A stretch of 13,286 bases of DNA, from assembly GCA_910584205.1 (NCBI GenBank), contig CAJUAA010000061.1, positions 1-13,286 of the forward strand. Reading direction: 5' to 3'. The position numbers and the translations under genes were made by a program. The notes under the pieces are model-generated. The model searched no databases and had not been told where the DNA came from. It saw only the letters and a list, made by a program, of their open reading frames with translations. Positions 1 to 7,051 of this stretch are shown in pieces. The number at the start of each line of letters is the position of its first letter. Positions within the stretch are counted from its first letter, which is position 1. This stretch comes from an uncultured Lachnospiraceae bacterium. GTDB lineage: Bacteria > Bacillota > Clostridia > Lachnospirales > Lachnospiraceae.

Positions 1-112
1 TCATGGAGCCGCCTCCTACGCAGACCATTGCTTTTTTGCCGTCCAGAGTCTTCAGTGCTTCCAGAGCTCCCGGTCCATGATATACGTCTCTCGGTAATGT
101 AAAACGTGCCAT
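1..112 (-). CDS. iron-containing alcohol dehydrogenase, N-terminal part (runs off the window)
   Basis: Only the first 37 codons are present. The minus-strand reading begins MARFTLPRDVYHGPGALEAL and continues to KKAMVCVGGGSM. The 'FTLPRDVYHGPGALEAL' opening followed by a short Rossmann-like strand ending in VGGGSM is typical of group III iron-dependent alcohol dehydrogenases (butanol or lactaldehyde dehydrogenase type). These are cytosolic enzymes that interconvert aldehydes and alcohols with NAD(P)H. The ATG at 112-110 is preceded by an AGGAGG ribosome-binding site (about 118-124), which fixes the start. It is transcribed divergently from the HTH-PBP regulator and shares a 153-base control region with it. 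The iron-binding residues lie outside the window, so metal dependence and substrate cannot be judged here. Confidence 0.85.
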   Translation of the reverse strand, partial: MARFTLPRDVYHGPGALEALKTLDGKKAMVCVGGGSM

Positions 113-157
113 AAAAATACCTCCTTTTTTGAAAATAGCTTGTATGTTATGTATAAT

Positions 158-186
158 ATCATACTGCTTCGTTAGAATAATATCAA
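158..186 (-). promoter_or_regulatory. predicted promoter of the alcohol dehydrogenase gene
   Basis: On the minus strand, TTGATA (186-181) and TATGAT (163-158) are separated by 17 bases, a good sigma-A match about 45 bases upstream of the start codon. The spacer contains one TTCGTTAGA half-site (168-176 on plus) resembling the TYGTTA half-sites near modA, but no partner half-site is visible. Confidence 0.5.
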
Positions 187-204
187 TAAAATAAATAAAA
201 AGTA

Positions 205-233
205 TTGTAATATTGTGCGAAATGATATATATT
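205..233 (+). promoter_or_regulatory. predicted promoter of the HTH-PBP regulator and cofactor gene string
   Basis: TTGTAA (205-210) and TATATT (228-233) are separated by 17 bases and lie just upstream of the strong AGGAGG (251-256) of the first plus-strand gene. The AT-rich surroundings make other -10 choices possible. The short distance to the ribosome-binding site implies a very short leader. Confidence 0.4.
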
Positions 234-265
234 AGTGCCAAATACAACAAAGGAGGAGGGTTTTA

Positions 266-1210
266 TTGGATCAGAATAAATCTTTGTCGACGGAAGAAGT
301 CGCCAATATCCTTCATGTCAGTAAAAGCACCATCTATGCGTTGATTAAAAAAGGCGAGATCGTTTCCTACAAGATCGGAAGAAAGGTCCGGTTTACACAG
401 GAGGACGTGGACGCCTATATTGCGAGAAGCCGGCATTCCCAGCAGGTGGCGGCTCCGGTACAGAAAGTAACCGTCCAGAGCAGTCTTCTGTATGGGGATT
501 CCGTCCAGAAGCAGCCGCTGATTATCTCCGGCCAGGATGTGATTCTGGATATTCTGTCCAACTATCTTCATCAATATGGGATACAGGCGCTGCGGGCGTA
601 TGTGGGGAGCTTTGAAAGCCTTCTGTCGCTGTATCAGGGGAACGTGCAGGCGGCTACCTGCCATCTGTGGGATTCGGATACGGACAGCTATAACCTGCCC
701 TATATCCGCCGCCTGATGCCCGGGGTCCATGCGGTGGCCGTCAACCTGACCTGGAGGATGCAGGGCTTTTATGTGAAAAAGGGCAATCCGAAGGGGATTA
801 CCTCCTGGGAGGATCTGACGCGTCCGGATGTGGTCATTTTAAACCGGCGGAACGGGACCGGCTCCAGGATTCTGCTGGACGAACATCTGTTCCGGATGGG
901 CGTCCCTTCCGGTTCGGTCAAAGGATACGGGAACGAAATGTCGTCGCATCTGACGGTGGCGGCGGCCATTGTGGAAGGACAGGCCGATGTGGGGATCGGC
1001 ACCGGGCGGATCATCAAGCAGTTTCCGGAGCTGGAGTTTATCCCGGTCCAGAGAGAACGCTATGATCTGGTCATCAAAAAAGACATGTATTATTCGCCGG
1101 AGATCCAGGCCATGCTCCAGATCCTGAGATCCCGGGAATATCAGAACGATATTTTTTCCATTGCGGATAATGATTACACGGATCTGGGAAAGATCGTGGG
1201 GGAGGTATGA
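266..1210 (+). CDS. HTH (excisionase/MerR-type) DNA-binding domain fused to a PBP-like ligand-binding domain; candidate one-component regulator
   Basis: A 314-residue protein. Residues 6-55 form an excisionase-family helix-turn-helix (STEEVANILHVSKSTIYALI, then the wing IGRKVRFTQEDVDAYI). After a linker, residues about 86-305 match the PBP-like domain found at the C-terminus of many clostridial and archaeal MoeA proteins (PF12727-like). The key stretches are HLWDSDTDSYN (133-143), NRRNGTGSR (193-201) and HLTVAAAIVEGQADVGIG (228-245). There is no signal peptide, so the domain acts in the cytosol. The start is a TTG at 266, chosen because AGGAGG (251-256) sits 9 bases upstream and there is no in-frame ATG before the PBP domain. 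The stop at 1208-1210 is one base before the moeA start. A role in sensing oxyanion or cofactor and controlling this operon is inferred from the architecture and neighbours; the ligand is unknown. Confidence 0.85.
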   Translation: MDQNKSLSTEEVANILHVSKSTIYALIKKGEIVSYKIGRKVRFTQEDVDAYIARSRHSQQVAAPVQKVTVQSSLLYGDSVQKQPLIISGQDVILDILSNYLHQYGIQALRAYVGSFESLLSLYQGNVQAATCHLWDSDTDSYNLPYIRRLMPGVHAVAVNLTWRMQGFYVKKGNPKGITSWEDLTRPDVVILNRRNGTGSRILLDEHLFRMGVPSGSVKGYGNEMSSHLTVAAAIVEGQADVGIGTGRIIKQFPELEFIPVQRERYDLVIKKDMYYSPEIQAMLQILRSREYQNDIFSIADNDYTDLGKIVGEV

Positions 1211-1211
1211 G

Positions 1212-2438
1212 ATGCTGAAGGTAAAAACACCTGAGGAAGTATATGAGATTATAAAGACGCAGTTTGAACAGGTGCCGGACAGGACAGAGACGGTTCCCTA
1301 TACGGAAGCCGCCGGACGGGTGCTGGCGGAGGACATCTGTGCCTCCGAATACGTTCCGGCTTTCGATCGGTCCACCGTGGACGGCTTTGCCGTACGTGCA
1401 AAGGATACCTTCGGCTGCAGCGACAGCATTCCGGCGATCCTGAAGAACACGCAGGAGATCCTGATGGGACAGGCGGCCGGCTTTGCGCTGGAGGAAGGGT
1501 GCTGCGCGCCGATTCCCACCGGCGGGGAACTGCCGGAGGGTGCGGATGCGGTTCAGATGATCGAGTATACCGAGGATTACAGGGACGGTACGACCGGTAT
1601 CCTGAAACCGGCGGCTCCGGGGCATAATGTGATTCTGAAAGGGGACGACGTCTATCCGGGTAAGCCGGTCCTTCCGGCGGGGCGGAGGCTGACGCCTCAG
1701 GATATCGGAGCGCTGGCTGCCATGGGCGTGGTGGAGGTCCCGGTGGTGCGCAGGCTGAAGGTGGGTATTCTGTCCACGGGGGACGAGCTGGTTTCGCCGG
1801 AACAGACGCCGGGACCGGGACAGATCCGGGATGTGAACAGCAGCCTGCTTTCGGCGCTCATGGTACGGCTGGGGGCTTCGCCGGCCGTCTACGGGATCGT
1901 TCCGGATCAGGAGGAGCTGCTTGGACGGAAGATGGAGGAAGCGGTCGGCGCATGCGATCTGGTGCTGATGTCCGGCGGCAGCAGCGTGGGGGTCAAGGAC
2001 GCGGCCTGCCGCGTGATCGAAGCCAGGGGAGAGATCCTGTTCCACGGGATTGCCATGAAGCCGGGAAAACCGACGCTTTTTGGAAAGATCGGAAGCTGTC
2101 CGGTGATCGGGCTTCCGGGGCATCCGGTGGCGGCGTTTTTTATCACGCACATCTTTGTGAGGAGGCTTCTGGCGCAGCTTGGCGGATATGTGCTGCGGGA
2201 TATTCCGGTCATGGCGCGGCTTTCGGAGTCGGTGGAGGCAAATCATGGACGCGCCCAGTACAATGGAGTGTTTCTGGAGCGGGAAGACGGCCGGCTCACG
2301 GCCCGGCCCATCCGCGGAAAGTCCGGCCTGATTACAACGCTGGCCGGCTCGGACGGCTACTTTTGTATTCCCAGGGACTGCGAGGGGCTGCCCGCGGGAG
2401 CAGAGGTCGCCGTCACCCTGTATTCGGTCGACGGGTGA
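1212..2438 (+). CDS. moeA: MoeA molybdopterin molybdotransferase
   Basis: A 408-residue protein of normal MoeA length. MoeA inserts molybdate into adenylylated molybdopterin in the cytosol to make active molybdenum cofactor. Residues matching functional positions of E. coli MoeA are present: FDRSTVDG (51-58, Asp57 for Asp59), IPTGGELPEGADAV (101-114), KGDD (143-146), STGDE (188-192), VPD (230-232), SGGSSVGVKD (254-263), MKPGK (282-286) and LPGHP (301-305). The C-terminal beta domain (about 330-408) is intact. The start is the ATG at 1212, with GGAGGT at 1201-1206. The frame is open back to 1161, but that would overlap the regulator and has no better ribosome-binding site. It follows the HTH-PBP gene with a one-base gap, implying translational coupling. 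It is the conventional MoeA of the locus, since it lacks the PBP extension of its neighbour. Confidence 0.95.
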   Translation: MLKVKTPEEVYEIIKTQFEQVPDRTETVPYTEAAGRVLAEDICASEYVPAFDRSTVDGFAVRAKDTFGCSDSIPAILKNTQEILMGQAAGFALEEGCCAPIPTGGELPEGADAVQMIEYTEDYRDGTTGILKPAAPGHNVILKGDDVYPGKPVLPAGRRLTPQDIGALAAMGVVEVPVVRRLKVGILSTGDELVSPEQTPGPGQIRDVNSSLLSALMVRLGASPAVYGIVPDQEELLGRKMEEAVGACDLVLMSGGSSVGVKDAACRVIEARGEILFHGIAMKPGKPTLFGKIGSCPVIGLPGHPVAAFFITHIFVRRLLAQLGGYVLRDIPVMARLSESVEANHGRAQYNGVFLEREDGRLTARPIRGKSGLITTLAGSDGYFCIPRDCEGLPAGAEVAVTLYSVDG

Positions 2439-2543
2439 GCGGCGAAAAGTGGCCGGCGGGTGAAAGACAGGCGGCTGGAGAGCGATGGACGGATGCATGA
2501 CGGGCGGCTTAAAAATAATTGATGGAAAAGGATGGAAATTGTG

Positions 2544-4454
2544 ATGGCATTTCAATATTTGACCAATGTACCGCTGGAACAGGCGAAAAAAGAATATCTG
2601 GAACTTTTAGTCAAAAACGGAATGAGAGGCGTTCCTGAGAGGATCCGCGTACAGGATGCCTGCGGGAGAGTGACGGCCTGTGCGGTCTACGCGCACATCT
2701 GCGCGCCCCATTACCATGCAAGCGCCATGGACGGGATCGCAGTGCAGGCGGGGGACACGTTTGGCGCGACCCAGACCACCCCGGTGACGCTGCCGCCGGA
2801 GCGGTATACGGTGGTGGATACCGGAGATCCGGTTCCGGAGCACTGCGACGCGGTCATTATGGTTGAGGATCTGGTGAAAGAAGAGGACGGTTCGGTCCGT
2901 CTCCACGATGCGGCGGCGCCCTGGCAGCATATCCGCCAGATCGGGGAGGATATCTGCGCCGGCGAGATGATCCTGCCTGCTTATACGGTGGTCTCGCCTT
3001 CCGCCATCGGCGCGCTGCTGGCGGGAGGCGTGCTGGAACTGGATGTGCTGAAAAAACCGGTGGTCGGCATCATCCCCACAGGCGACGAGATCATTTTGCC
3101 CACCGCGGACCCGGCTCCCGGCGATATCATAGAATTTAACTCCTCCATTTTCTCGGCCATGCTCCGGGAATGGGGCGCCGAACCGCTGACTTTCCCCATT
3201 GTGCCGGACCGGTTTGACGAGATCAAAGCGGCGGTGTCTGAAGCGCTGTCGAAGTGCGACATAGTGATTTTGAACGCCGGTTCCTCGGCGGGACGGGAGG
3301 ATTATTCCGCGCAGGTGATCCGGGAACTGGGGGGCGTACTCTACCACGGGGTTGCCATGAAACCCGGAAAACCGGCGATCCTGGGTTACCAGGGCCCTAA
3401 ACCTGTCCTGGGCGTCCCGGGCTATCCGGTGTCGGGGATCATCGTGATCGAACAGCTTTTAAAGCCGATCATCGAAGCCATGACCCGCCGTCCGGTCCGC
3501 CAGGAGGAGACGGTCCGTGCGCAGCTGTCCCGGCCGGTGGTCTCCGGGCTGAAATATGAGGAATTTGTCCGGGTCCGTATGGGACATGTGGACGGGCGCC
3601 TGATCGCCACGCCTCTGAACCGGGGCAGCGGCGTGGTCTCTTCGTTTATGAAGGCGGACGGGATTCTTGTGATTCCTCAGGGGCTTGAGGGGCACGAAGC
3701 CGGAAGCGAGGTGGAGATCCGCCTTCTGCGGCCGAAAGAAGAGCTGGAGCATACGCTGGTGGCCATCGGAAGCCATGACCCGCTTCTGGACGAGCTGGCG
3801 GATCTGCTTCACCGCGGGAATGCGGCGTATTATATGGCTTCCACCCATACCGGTTCCATGGGCGGTATCATGGCTGTCCGCCGCAGAGAGACACATGTGG
3901 CGGGCATCCATCTTCTGGATGAGAACGACGGAACCTACAACGAGTCTTATGTCCGCAGATATTTTCCGGGCGGGGGCGTTCGCCTTGTGGAGTGTGTCGG
4001 AAGGACTCAGGGGATCATGGCGGAGGCAGGCAATCCAAAACAGATCACGGGGATCGAATCCCTTGCATCCTCCGACATACGTTATGTAAACCGGCAAAAG
4101 GGATCGGGGACAAGGATTCTCATGGATTATCTATGTAAAAAGCACGGTCTGGATACCGCTTCGATCTATGGCTATGAACGGGAAGAATTTACGCATACCT
4201 CGGTTGCGGCTCAGATCGCGTCCGGCTCTGCGGATGCGGGGATGGGAATCTATTCTGCCGCCAGGATGTACGGCCTTGCGTTTATTCCGGTATGTACGGA
4301 GCAGTATGACCTTCTGATTCCGGACAGCGCATGGGATACGCCGTTCGTACAGGAAATGCTTGAGATTCTGAGAAGCAGGGAATTTGCCGGGAAGCTTGAA
4401 GAGCTGGGCGGCTATACGCTGCAGTCTCCGGGAGAGGTCAGATGCCGTTTTTAA
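2544..4454 (+). CDS. MoeA molybdotransferase with C-terminal PBP-like domain
   Basis: A 636-residue fusion. Residues 1-395 form a second MoeA, with ASAMDGIAV (59-67), DTGDPVPEHCDAVI (92-105), GEDI (134-137), PTGDE (178-182), NAGSSAGRED (244-253), MKPGK (272-276) and VPGYP (291-295). The acidic positions corresponding to E. coli Asp59, Asp142, Glu188, Asp228 and Asp259 are kept, so it looks catalytically competent. The Phe-Asp before the first motif is Tyr57-His58 here. Residues about 400-632 form a PBP-like domain with HLLDENDGTYN (456-466), NRQKGSGTR (516-524) and HTSVAAQIASGSADAGMG (551-568), closely parallel to the domain of the HTH regulator. The ATG at 2544 is preferred because AAGGATGG (2528-2535) precedes it; ATG 2532 is in frame but poorly placed. 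The two MoeA genes are separated by about 105 bases with no recognised gene. The division of labour between the MoeAs (for example molybdenum versus tungsten) is unknown. Confidence 0.92.
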   Translation: MAFQYLTNVPLEQAKKEYLELLVKNGMRGVPERIRVQDACGRVTACAVYAHICAPHYHASAMDGIAVQAGDTFGATQTTPVTLPPERYTVVDTGDPVPEHCDAVIMVEDLVKEEDGSVRLHDAAAPWQHIRQIGEDICAGEMILPAYTVVSPSAIGALLAGGVLELDVLKKPVVGIIPTGDEIILPTADPAPGDIIEFNSSIFSAMLREWGAEPLTFPIVPDRFDEIKAAVSEALSKCDIVILNAGSSAGREDYSAQVIRELGGVLYHGVAMKPGKPAILGYQGPKPVLGVPGYPVSGIIVIEQLLKPIIEAMTRRPVRQEETVRAQLSRPVVSGLKYEEFVRVRMGHVDGRLIATPLNRGSGVVSSFMKADGILVIPQGLEGHEAGSEVEIRLLRPKEELEHTLVAIGSHDPLLDELADLLHRGNAAYYMASTHTGSMGGIMAVRRRETHVAGIHLLDENDGTYNESYVRRYFPGGGVRLVECVGRTQGIMAEAGNPKQITGIESLASSDIRYVNRQKGSGTRILMDYLCKKHGLDTASIYGYEREEFTHTSVAAQIASGSADAGMGIYSAARMYGLAFIPVCTEQYDLLIPDSAWDTPFVQEMLEILRSREFAGKLEELGGYTLQSPGEVRCRF

Positions 4455-4467
4455 AAGGGAGTTTTTT

Positions 4468-5916
4468 ATGATGGTGGAAGAGGATCGGACGGCGGTGTGG
4501 GATACGGTAGTCATCGGCGGCGGGCTTCTGGGCTGCTTCTGTGCCCTGAACCTTACCCGCCGTTCGGTAAAAACCCTGCTTCTGGAAAAGCGGGAGGACG
4601 TGTGCACCGGCATTTCCAGGGCCAACACGGCCGTCATCTATCCGGGCTATGACAACCGGCCCGGTTCCATGAAGACGAATCTGACGCTGAAGGCGAACCG
4701 GGAATTTGGAGAACTCTGCAGGAAGCTGGACGTTTCTTTCCGGCGCTGCGGCTCGCTTCTGATCAGCTGCGGGCAGAACGGCGATGGGACCGTGAGAAAA
4801 AAATACCGTCAGGGGATGGAAAACAAAGTGCCGGGCCTTCGGCTTTTGTCCGGGCGGGAGGTGCTGGAGATGGAGCCGGGCCTGACTCCGCGGGTGACGC
4901 TGGGCCTTTATGCCCCTTCCACAGCCACGGTCCATCCGTGGGAACTGGGAATCGCCGCCTGGGAGGCGGCGGGGGAACTGGGACTTCATACAAAATTCGA
5001 CGCCGGGGTAACCGCCATATGGAAAGAGGACGGCTGCTTTTGCCTCGAAATCAATCAGGAACGGGTGGTGCGCAGCCGTACGGTCGTCAATTGTGCCGGG
5101 ATCGCGGCGGATCAGGTGCAGGGGCTGTACGCGGAGCCTGCGATCCGCATCCGTCCGGAGCTGGCAGAATACGTGCTGCTTGAACCGGAGGGCAGCAACG
5201 CGCCCGGGCATATCATCTTCTGTGAGACGGAGGACCGGGGAAAGGGGATTACGCTGGTTCCCACGGTAAACGGGAAGCTGCTGGCGGGCACGGTCAACCG
5301 GCCCTGCAGCGCGGATTCGCCTCCGGTTACTTCCGCAGGCGGCAGTCAAAAGCTGATCGAGGAGTGTCAGAGCATATGTCCGTGTTTGGCGAACAGTATC
5401 AGGGTCCGCAGTTTTGCGGGGCTTCGTCCGAATCCATATCGTCCGGACAGTCCAGGGGCCCGCCTGTGCGGTCTGGAGCCTTTGATCACGGAGACGGGAG
5501 ACGGCCTGATCAGCCTGATCGGGATCAAGACCCCGGGGCTTACCTGCGCCGATGAACTGGGGAAACAGATCAGCGGCAGGATCCTGGACGCACTGGAACG
5601 GGAGGATACCGGCTTCCGGGAGATTCCGCCCCGCCGCAGGTACAGGGAGTATCTGGAAAAACCGGAGTATCAGCGGATCGTATGCCGCTGCGAGCAGATC
5701 ACGGAGGGAGAGATTTTGGAAGCCATCCAAAGAGGAGCCGTCACCATAGACGGGGTGAAGCGGCGCACCGGGAGCGGTATGGGGCTGTGTCAGGGCAGCC
5801 ACTGTTCGCCGCGGATCGCCTGCCTGCTGGCACAGCAGCTGTCCGTGCCGGACGGACGGATCAGGAAAGACGGGAGGGATTCATATTACCTTTTTCAGAG
5901 AGACAGAGGAGAATGA
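4468..5916 (+). CDS. GlpA-like FAD-dependent dehydrogenase with C-terminal [2Fe-2S] (BFD-like) domain
   Basis: A 482-residue flavoprotein of the D-amino-acid-oxidase/glycerol-3-phosphate dehydrogenase fold. The N-terminal FAD motif is VVIGGGLLG (14-22), followed by LLLEKREDVCTGISRANTAV, the family's 'ADP end plus TS-x-N-S' region, then FRRCGSLLIS. The last ~77 residues carry a BFD-like cluster domain with Cys406-x-Cys408 and Cys441-x4-Cys446 (CRCEQITEGE ... GLCQGSHC). This matches anaerobic GlpA-type subunits that pass electrons from substrate to a partner. The start is ATG 4468 (a second ATG follows immediately), with AAAGGGAG at about 4455-4461; it begins 13 bases after the moeA-PBP stop. 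The next gene is the usual GlpB-like partner. The substrate could be glycerol-3-phosphate or another 2-hydroxy acid or amine; nothing in the sequence decides, and its reason for being in a cofactor operon is unknown. Confidence 0.88.
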   Translation: MMVEEDRTAVWDTVVIGGGLLGCFCALNLTRRSVKTLLLEKREDVCTGISRANTAVIYPGYDNRPGSMKTNLTLKANREFGELCRKLDVSFRRCGSLLISCGQNGDGTVRKKYRQGMENKVPGLRLLSGREVLEMEPGLTPRVTLGLYAPSTATVHPWELGIAAWEAAGELGLHTKFDAGVTAIWKEDGCFCLEINQERVVRSRTVVNCAGIAADQVQGLYAEPAIRIRPELAEYVLLEPEGSNAPGHIIFCETEDRGKGITLVPTVNGKLLAGTVNRPCSADSPPVTSAGGSQKLIEECQSICPCLANSIRVRSFAGLRPNPYRPDSPGARLCGLEPLITETGDGLISLIGIKTPGLTCADELGKQISGRILDALEREDTGFREIPPRRRYREYLEKPEYQRIVCRCEQITEGEILEAIQRGAVTIDGVKRRTGSGMGLCQGSHCSPRIACLLAQQLSVPDGRIRKDGRDSYYLFQRDRGE

Positions 5917-5962
5917 AAGGTGCGGCAGCCCTCTGCTGATCGTCGGCGGCGGAGCGGCGGGA

Positions 5963-6883
5963 ATGGCCGCGGCATTGTCTGCAAAAAAGAGGTTTTCCGA
6001 GCTTTTGCCGGGAGAGGATGCAGGGCGGTACATTACCCTGCTGGAACGGGAATCTGCGCCGGGCGGCGTGCTGAGACAATGTGTGCACCGCGGGTTCGGG
6101 CTCATCCGTTTTTCCGAAGATCTGACGGGAATCGAATACATGAACCGGTTTACCGGGCCCTTTGCCGGGTCCGGTATCCGTTTTCTGCCGGATACGGCCG
6201 CTTTGGAAGTGTTTCCGGATCGGACGCTTCTGGCAGTTGGTCCCGGGATCGGCCGGCGCCGGCTTTCTTTTGACCATCTGATCCTGGCCAGCGGGTGTTA
6301 CGAACGTTCCTTTCAGTCCCTGACGGCTGCCGGGACAAGGCCGTCCGGCATCTATACGGCCGGGGAGGCCCAGTATCTGATCAACTGCTGCCATGCAGAG
6401 ATCGGGGAGCGGGCCGTGATCCTGGGCAGCGGGGATATGGGGCAGATTCTTGCCCGCCGGATGGTTCTGGAGGGGAAAAAGGTACTGGCCGTCGTGGAAC
6501 AGAATTCCGTCTGCGGCGGACTTTTGAAAAACCGCAGAGACTGTCTGGAACAGAATCGGATACCGGTGCTGCTTTCTTCGACGATTGTATCCGTGCATGG
6601 GGAGGGGAGGCTGGAAGGCGTGACGGTCCGGAATATCCGGACCGGGGAGGAGACGCGGATGGCCTGCGACACCCTGATCTGTGCGGTGGGACTGATTCCG
6701 GAGCGGAGGATTCTGAAGGGGCTCCTGCGGGATGGGACGCTTCCGGACTGGGTTACCCTGTGCGGAAACTGCCGTAGCGTCCATAAAATTGTGGACAGCG
6801 TGACGCTGCAGGCGGAGGAAGCGGGAGCCGCGGCTGCAGAAAGGATTGTTTCTTATCGTTTTTCCGAAATCCATCGAGGGTAA
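5963..6883 (+). CDS. GlpB-like NAD(P)/FAD-dependent oxidoreductase; N-terminus extends upstream of the first ATG
   Basis: A pyridine-nucleotide-disulfide-type flavoprotein without a clear disulfide role, of the family commonly paired with GlpA-like dehydrogenases. From the ATG at 5963 it is 306 residues, but this start would delete the FAD-binding glycine motif: the same frame reads LLIVGGGAAGM immediately before it (about 5933-5965). Later hallmarks are present: GGVLRQCVHRGFGL (an FAD-domain signature of this family), ILASGCYER, the second dinucleotide motif AVILGSGDMGQILARRM, and LCGNCRSVHK near the C-terminus. No ATG, GTG or TTG lies in this frame between 5822 and 5963. The possible starts are ATT 5885 (GGGAGGG at 5872-5878), CTG 5933 or 5936, or a lost frame from ATG 5913, which overlaps the upstream stop as ATGA. 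It probably accepts electrons from the GlpA-like protein. The identity is firm; the start is not. Confidence 0.75.
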   Translation: MAAALSAKKRFSELLPGEDAGRYITLLERESAPGGVLRQCVHRGFGLIRFSEDLTGIEYMNRFTGPFAGSGIRFLPDTAALEVFPDRTLLAVGPGIGRRRLSFDHLILASGCYERSFQSLTAAGTRPSGIYTAGEAQYLINCCHAEIGERAVILGSGDMGQILARRMVLEGKKVLAVVEQNSVCGGLLKNRRDCLEQNRIPVLLSSTIVSVHGEGRLEGVTVRNIRTGEETRMACDTLICAVGLIPERRILKGLLRDGTLPDWVTLCGNCRSVHKIVDSVTLQAEEAGAAAAERIVSYRFSEIHRG

Positions 6884-6915
6884 AATGCTACACATGATGG
6901 AGGAGAAAGAAACTG

Positions 6916-6944
6916 TTGACAGAACACTGGTTGATTTGTATGAT
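6916..6944 (+). promoter_or_regulatory. strong predicted promoter for the molybdopterin-binding protein gene
   Basis: TTGACA (6916-6921) and TATGAT (6939-6944) are spaced by 17 bases, close to the sigma-A consensus. The promoter is 108 bases upstream of the ATG at 7052. It separates the moeA-flavoprotein string from the next unit. Confidence 0.7.
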
Positions 6945-6957
6945 TAACAGTATAAGA

Positions 6958-6985
6958 TTGTTAAAATTTTGTTTAAGTTTAACAA
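6958..6985 (+). promoter_or_regulatory. candidate operator: 8-bp inverted repeat just downstream of the promoter
   Basis: TTGTTAAA (6958-6965) and TTTAACAA (6978-6985) are exact reverse complements separated by 12 bases. A further TTAACA (6944-6949) gives a third copy of the half-site, partly overlapping the -10. The site starts about seven bases after the expected transcription start, as expected for a repressor operator. It resembles TCGTTATT/AATAACGA at modA (9089-9114). Confidence 0.45.
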
Positions 6986-7051
6986 AAAAAGGGTGTTTGT
7001 CAAAAACGTATTTTCCGTCTCAAATGATGGGAAATAAGAAGGAGGAACGGT

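Noticed and set aside
168..176. TTCGTTAGA half-site in the divergent promoter region as a third ModE-like operator
   Set aside because: No mirrored partner half-site lies within a reasonable distance, so a single 9-base match is not enough.
1161..1211. Upstream in-frame ATG that would lengthen moeA by 17 residues
   Set aside because: It lies inside the HTH-PBP gene, has no ribosome-binding site, and the ATG at 1212 gives a normal MoeA N-terminus with GGAGGT in place.
1074..2555. Long minus-strand frames opposite moeA, and similar ones opposite 4438-5802, 5861-6895, 8044-9120 and 11253-12221
   Set aside because: They are Arg/Pro/His-rich shadows of GC-rich plus-strand genes with no family motifs or ribosome-binding sites.
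5913..5939. In-frame TGA (5937-5939) downstream of ATG 5913 as a selenocysteine codon
   Set aside because: Reading through gives an unrelated frame without the FAD motif, so it is better explained by a frame problem than by selenocysteine.
6885..6947. 20-codon frame after the GlpB-like gene (MLHMMEEKETVDRTLVDLYD)
   Set aside because: It contains the whole predicted promoter at 6916-6944, has no recognisable content, and only a short GAGGG precedes it.
6884..7051. Molybdenum cofactor riboswitch in the leader of the molybdopterin-binding gene
   Set aside because: The leader is AT-rich and lacks the multi-stem structure expected of that RNA; only the short inverted repeat is visible.
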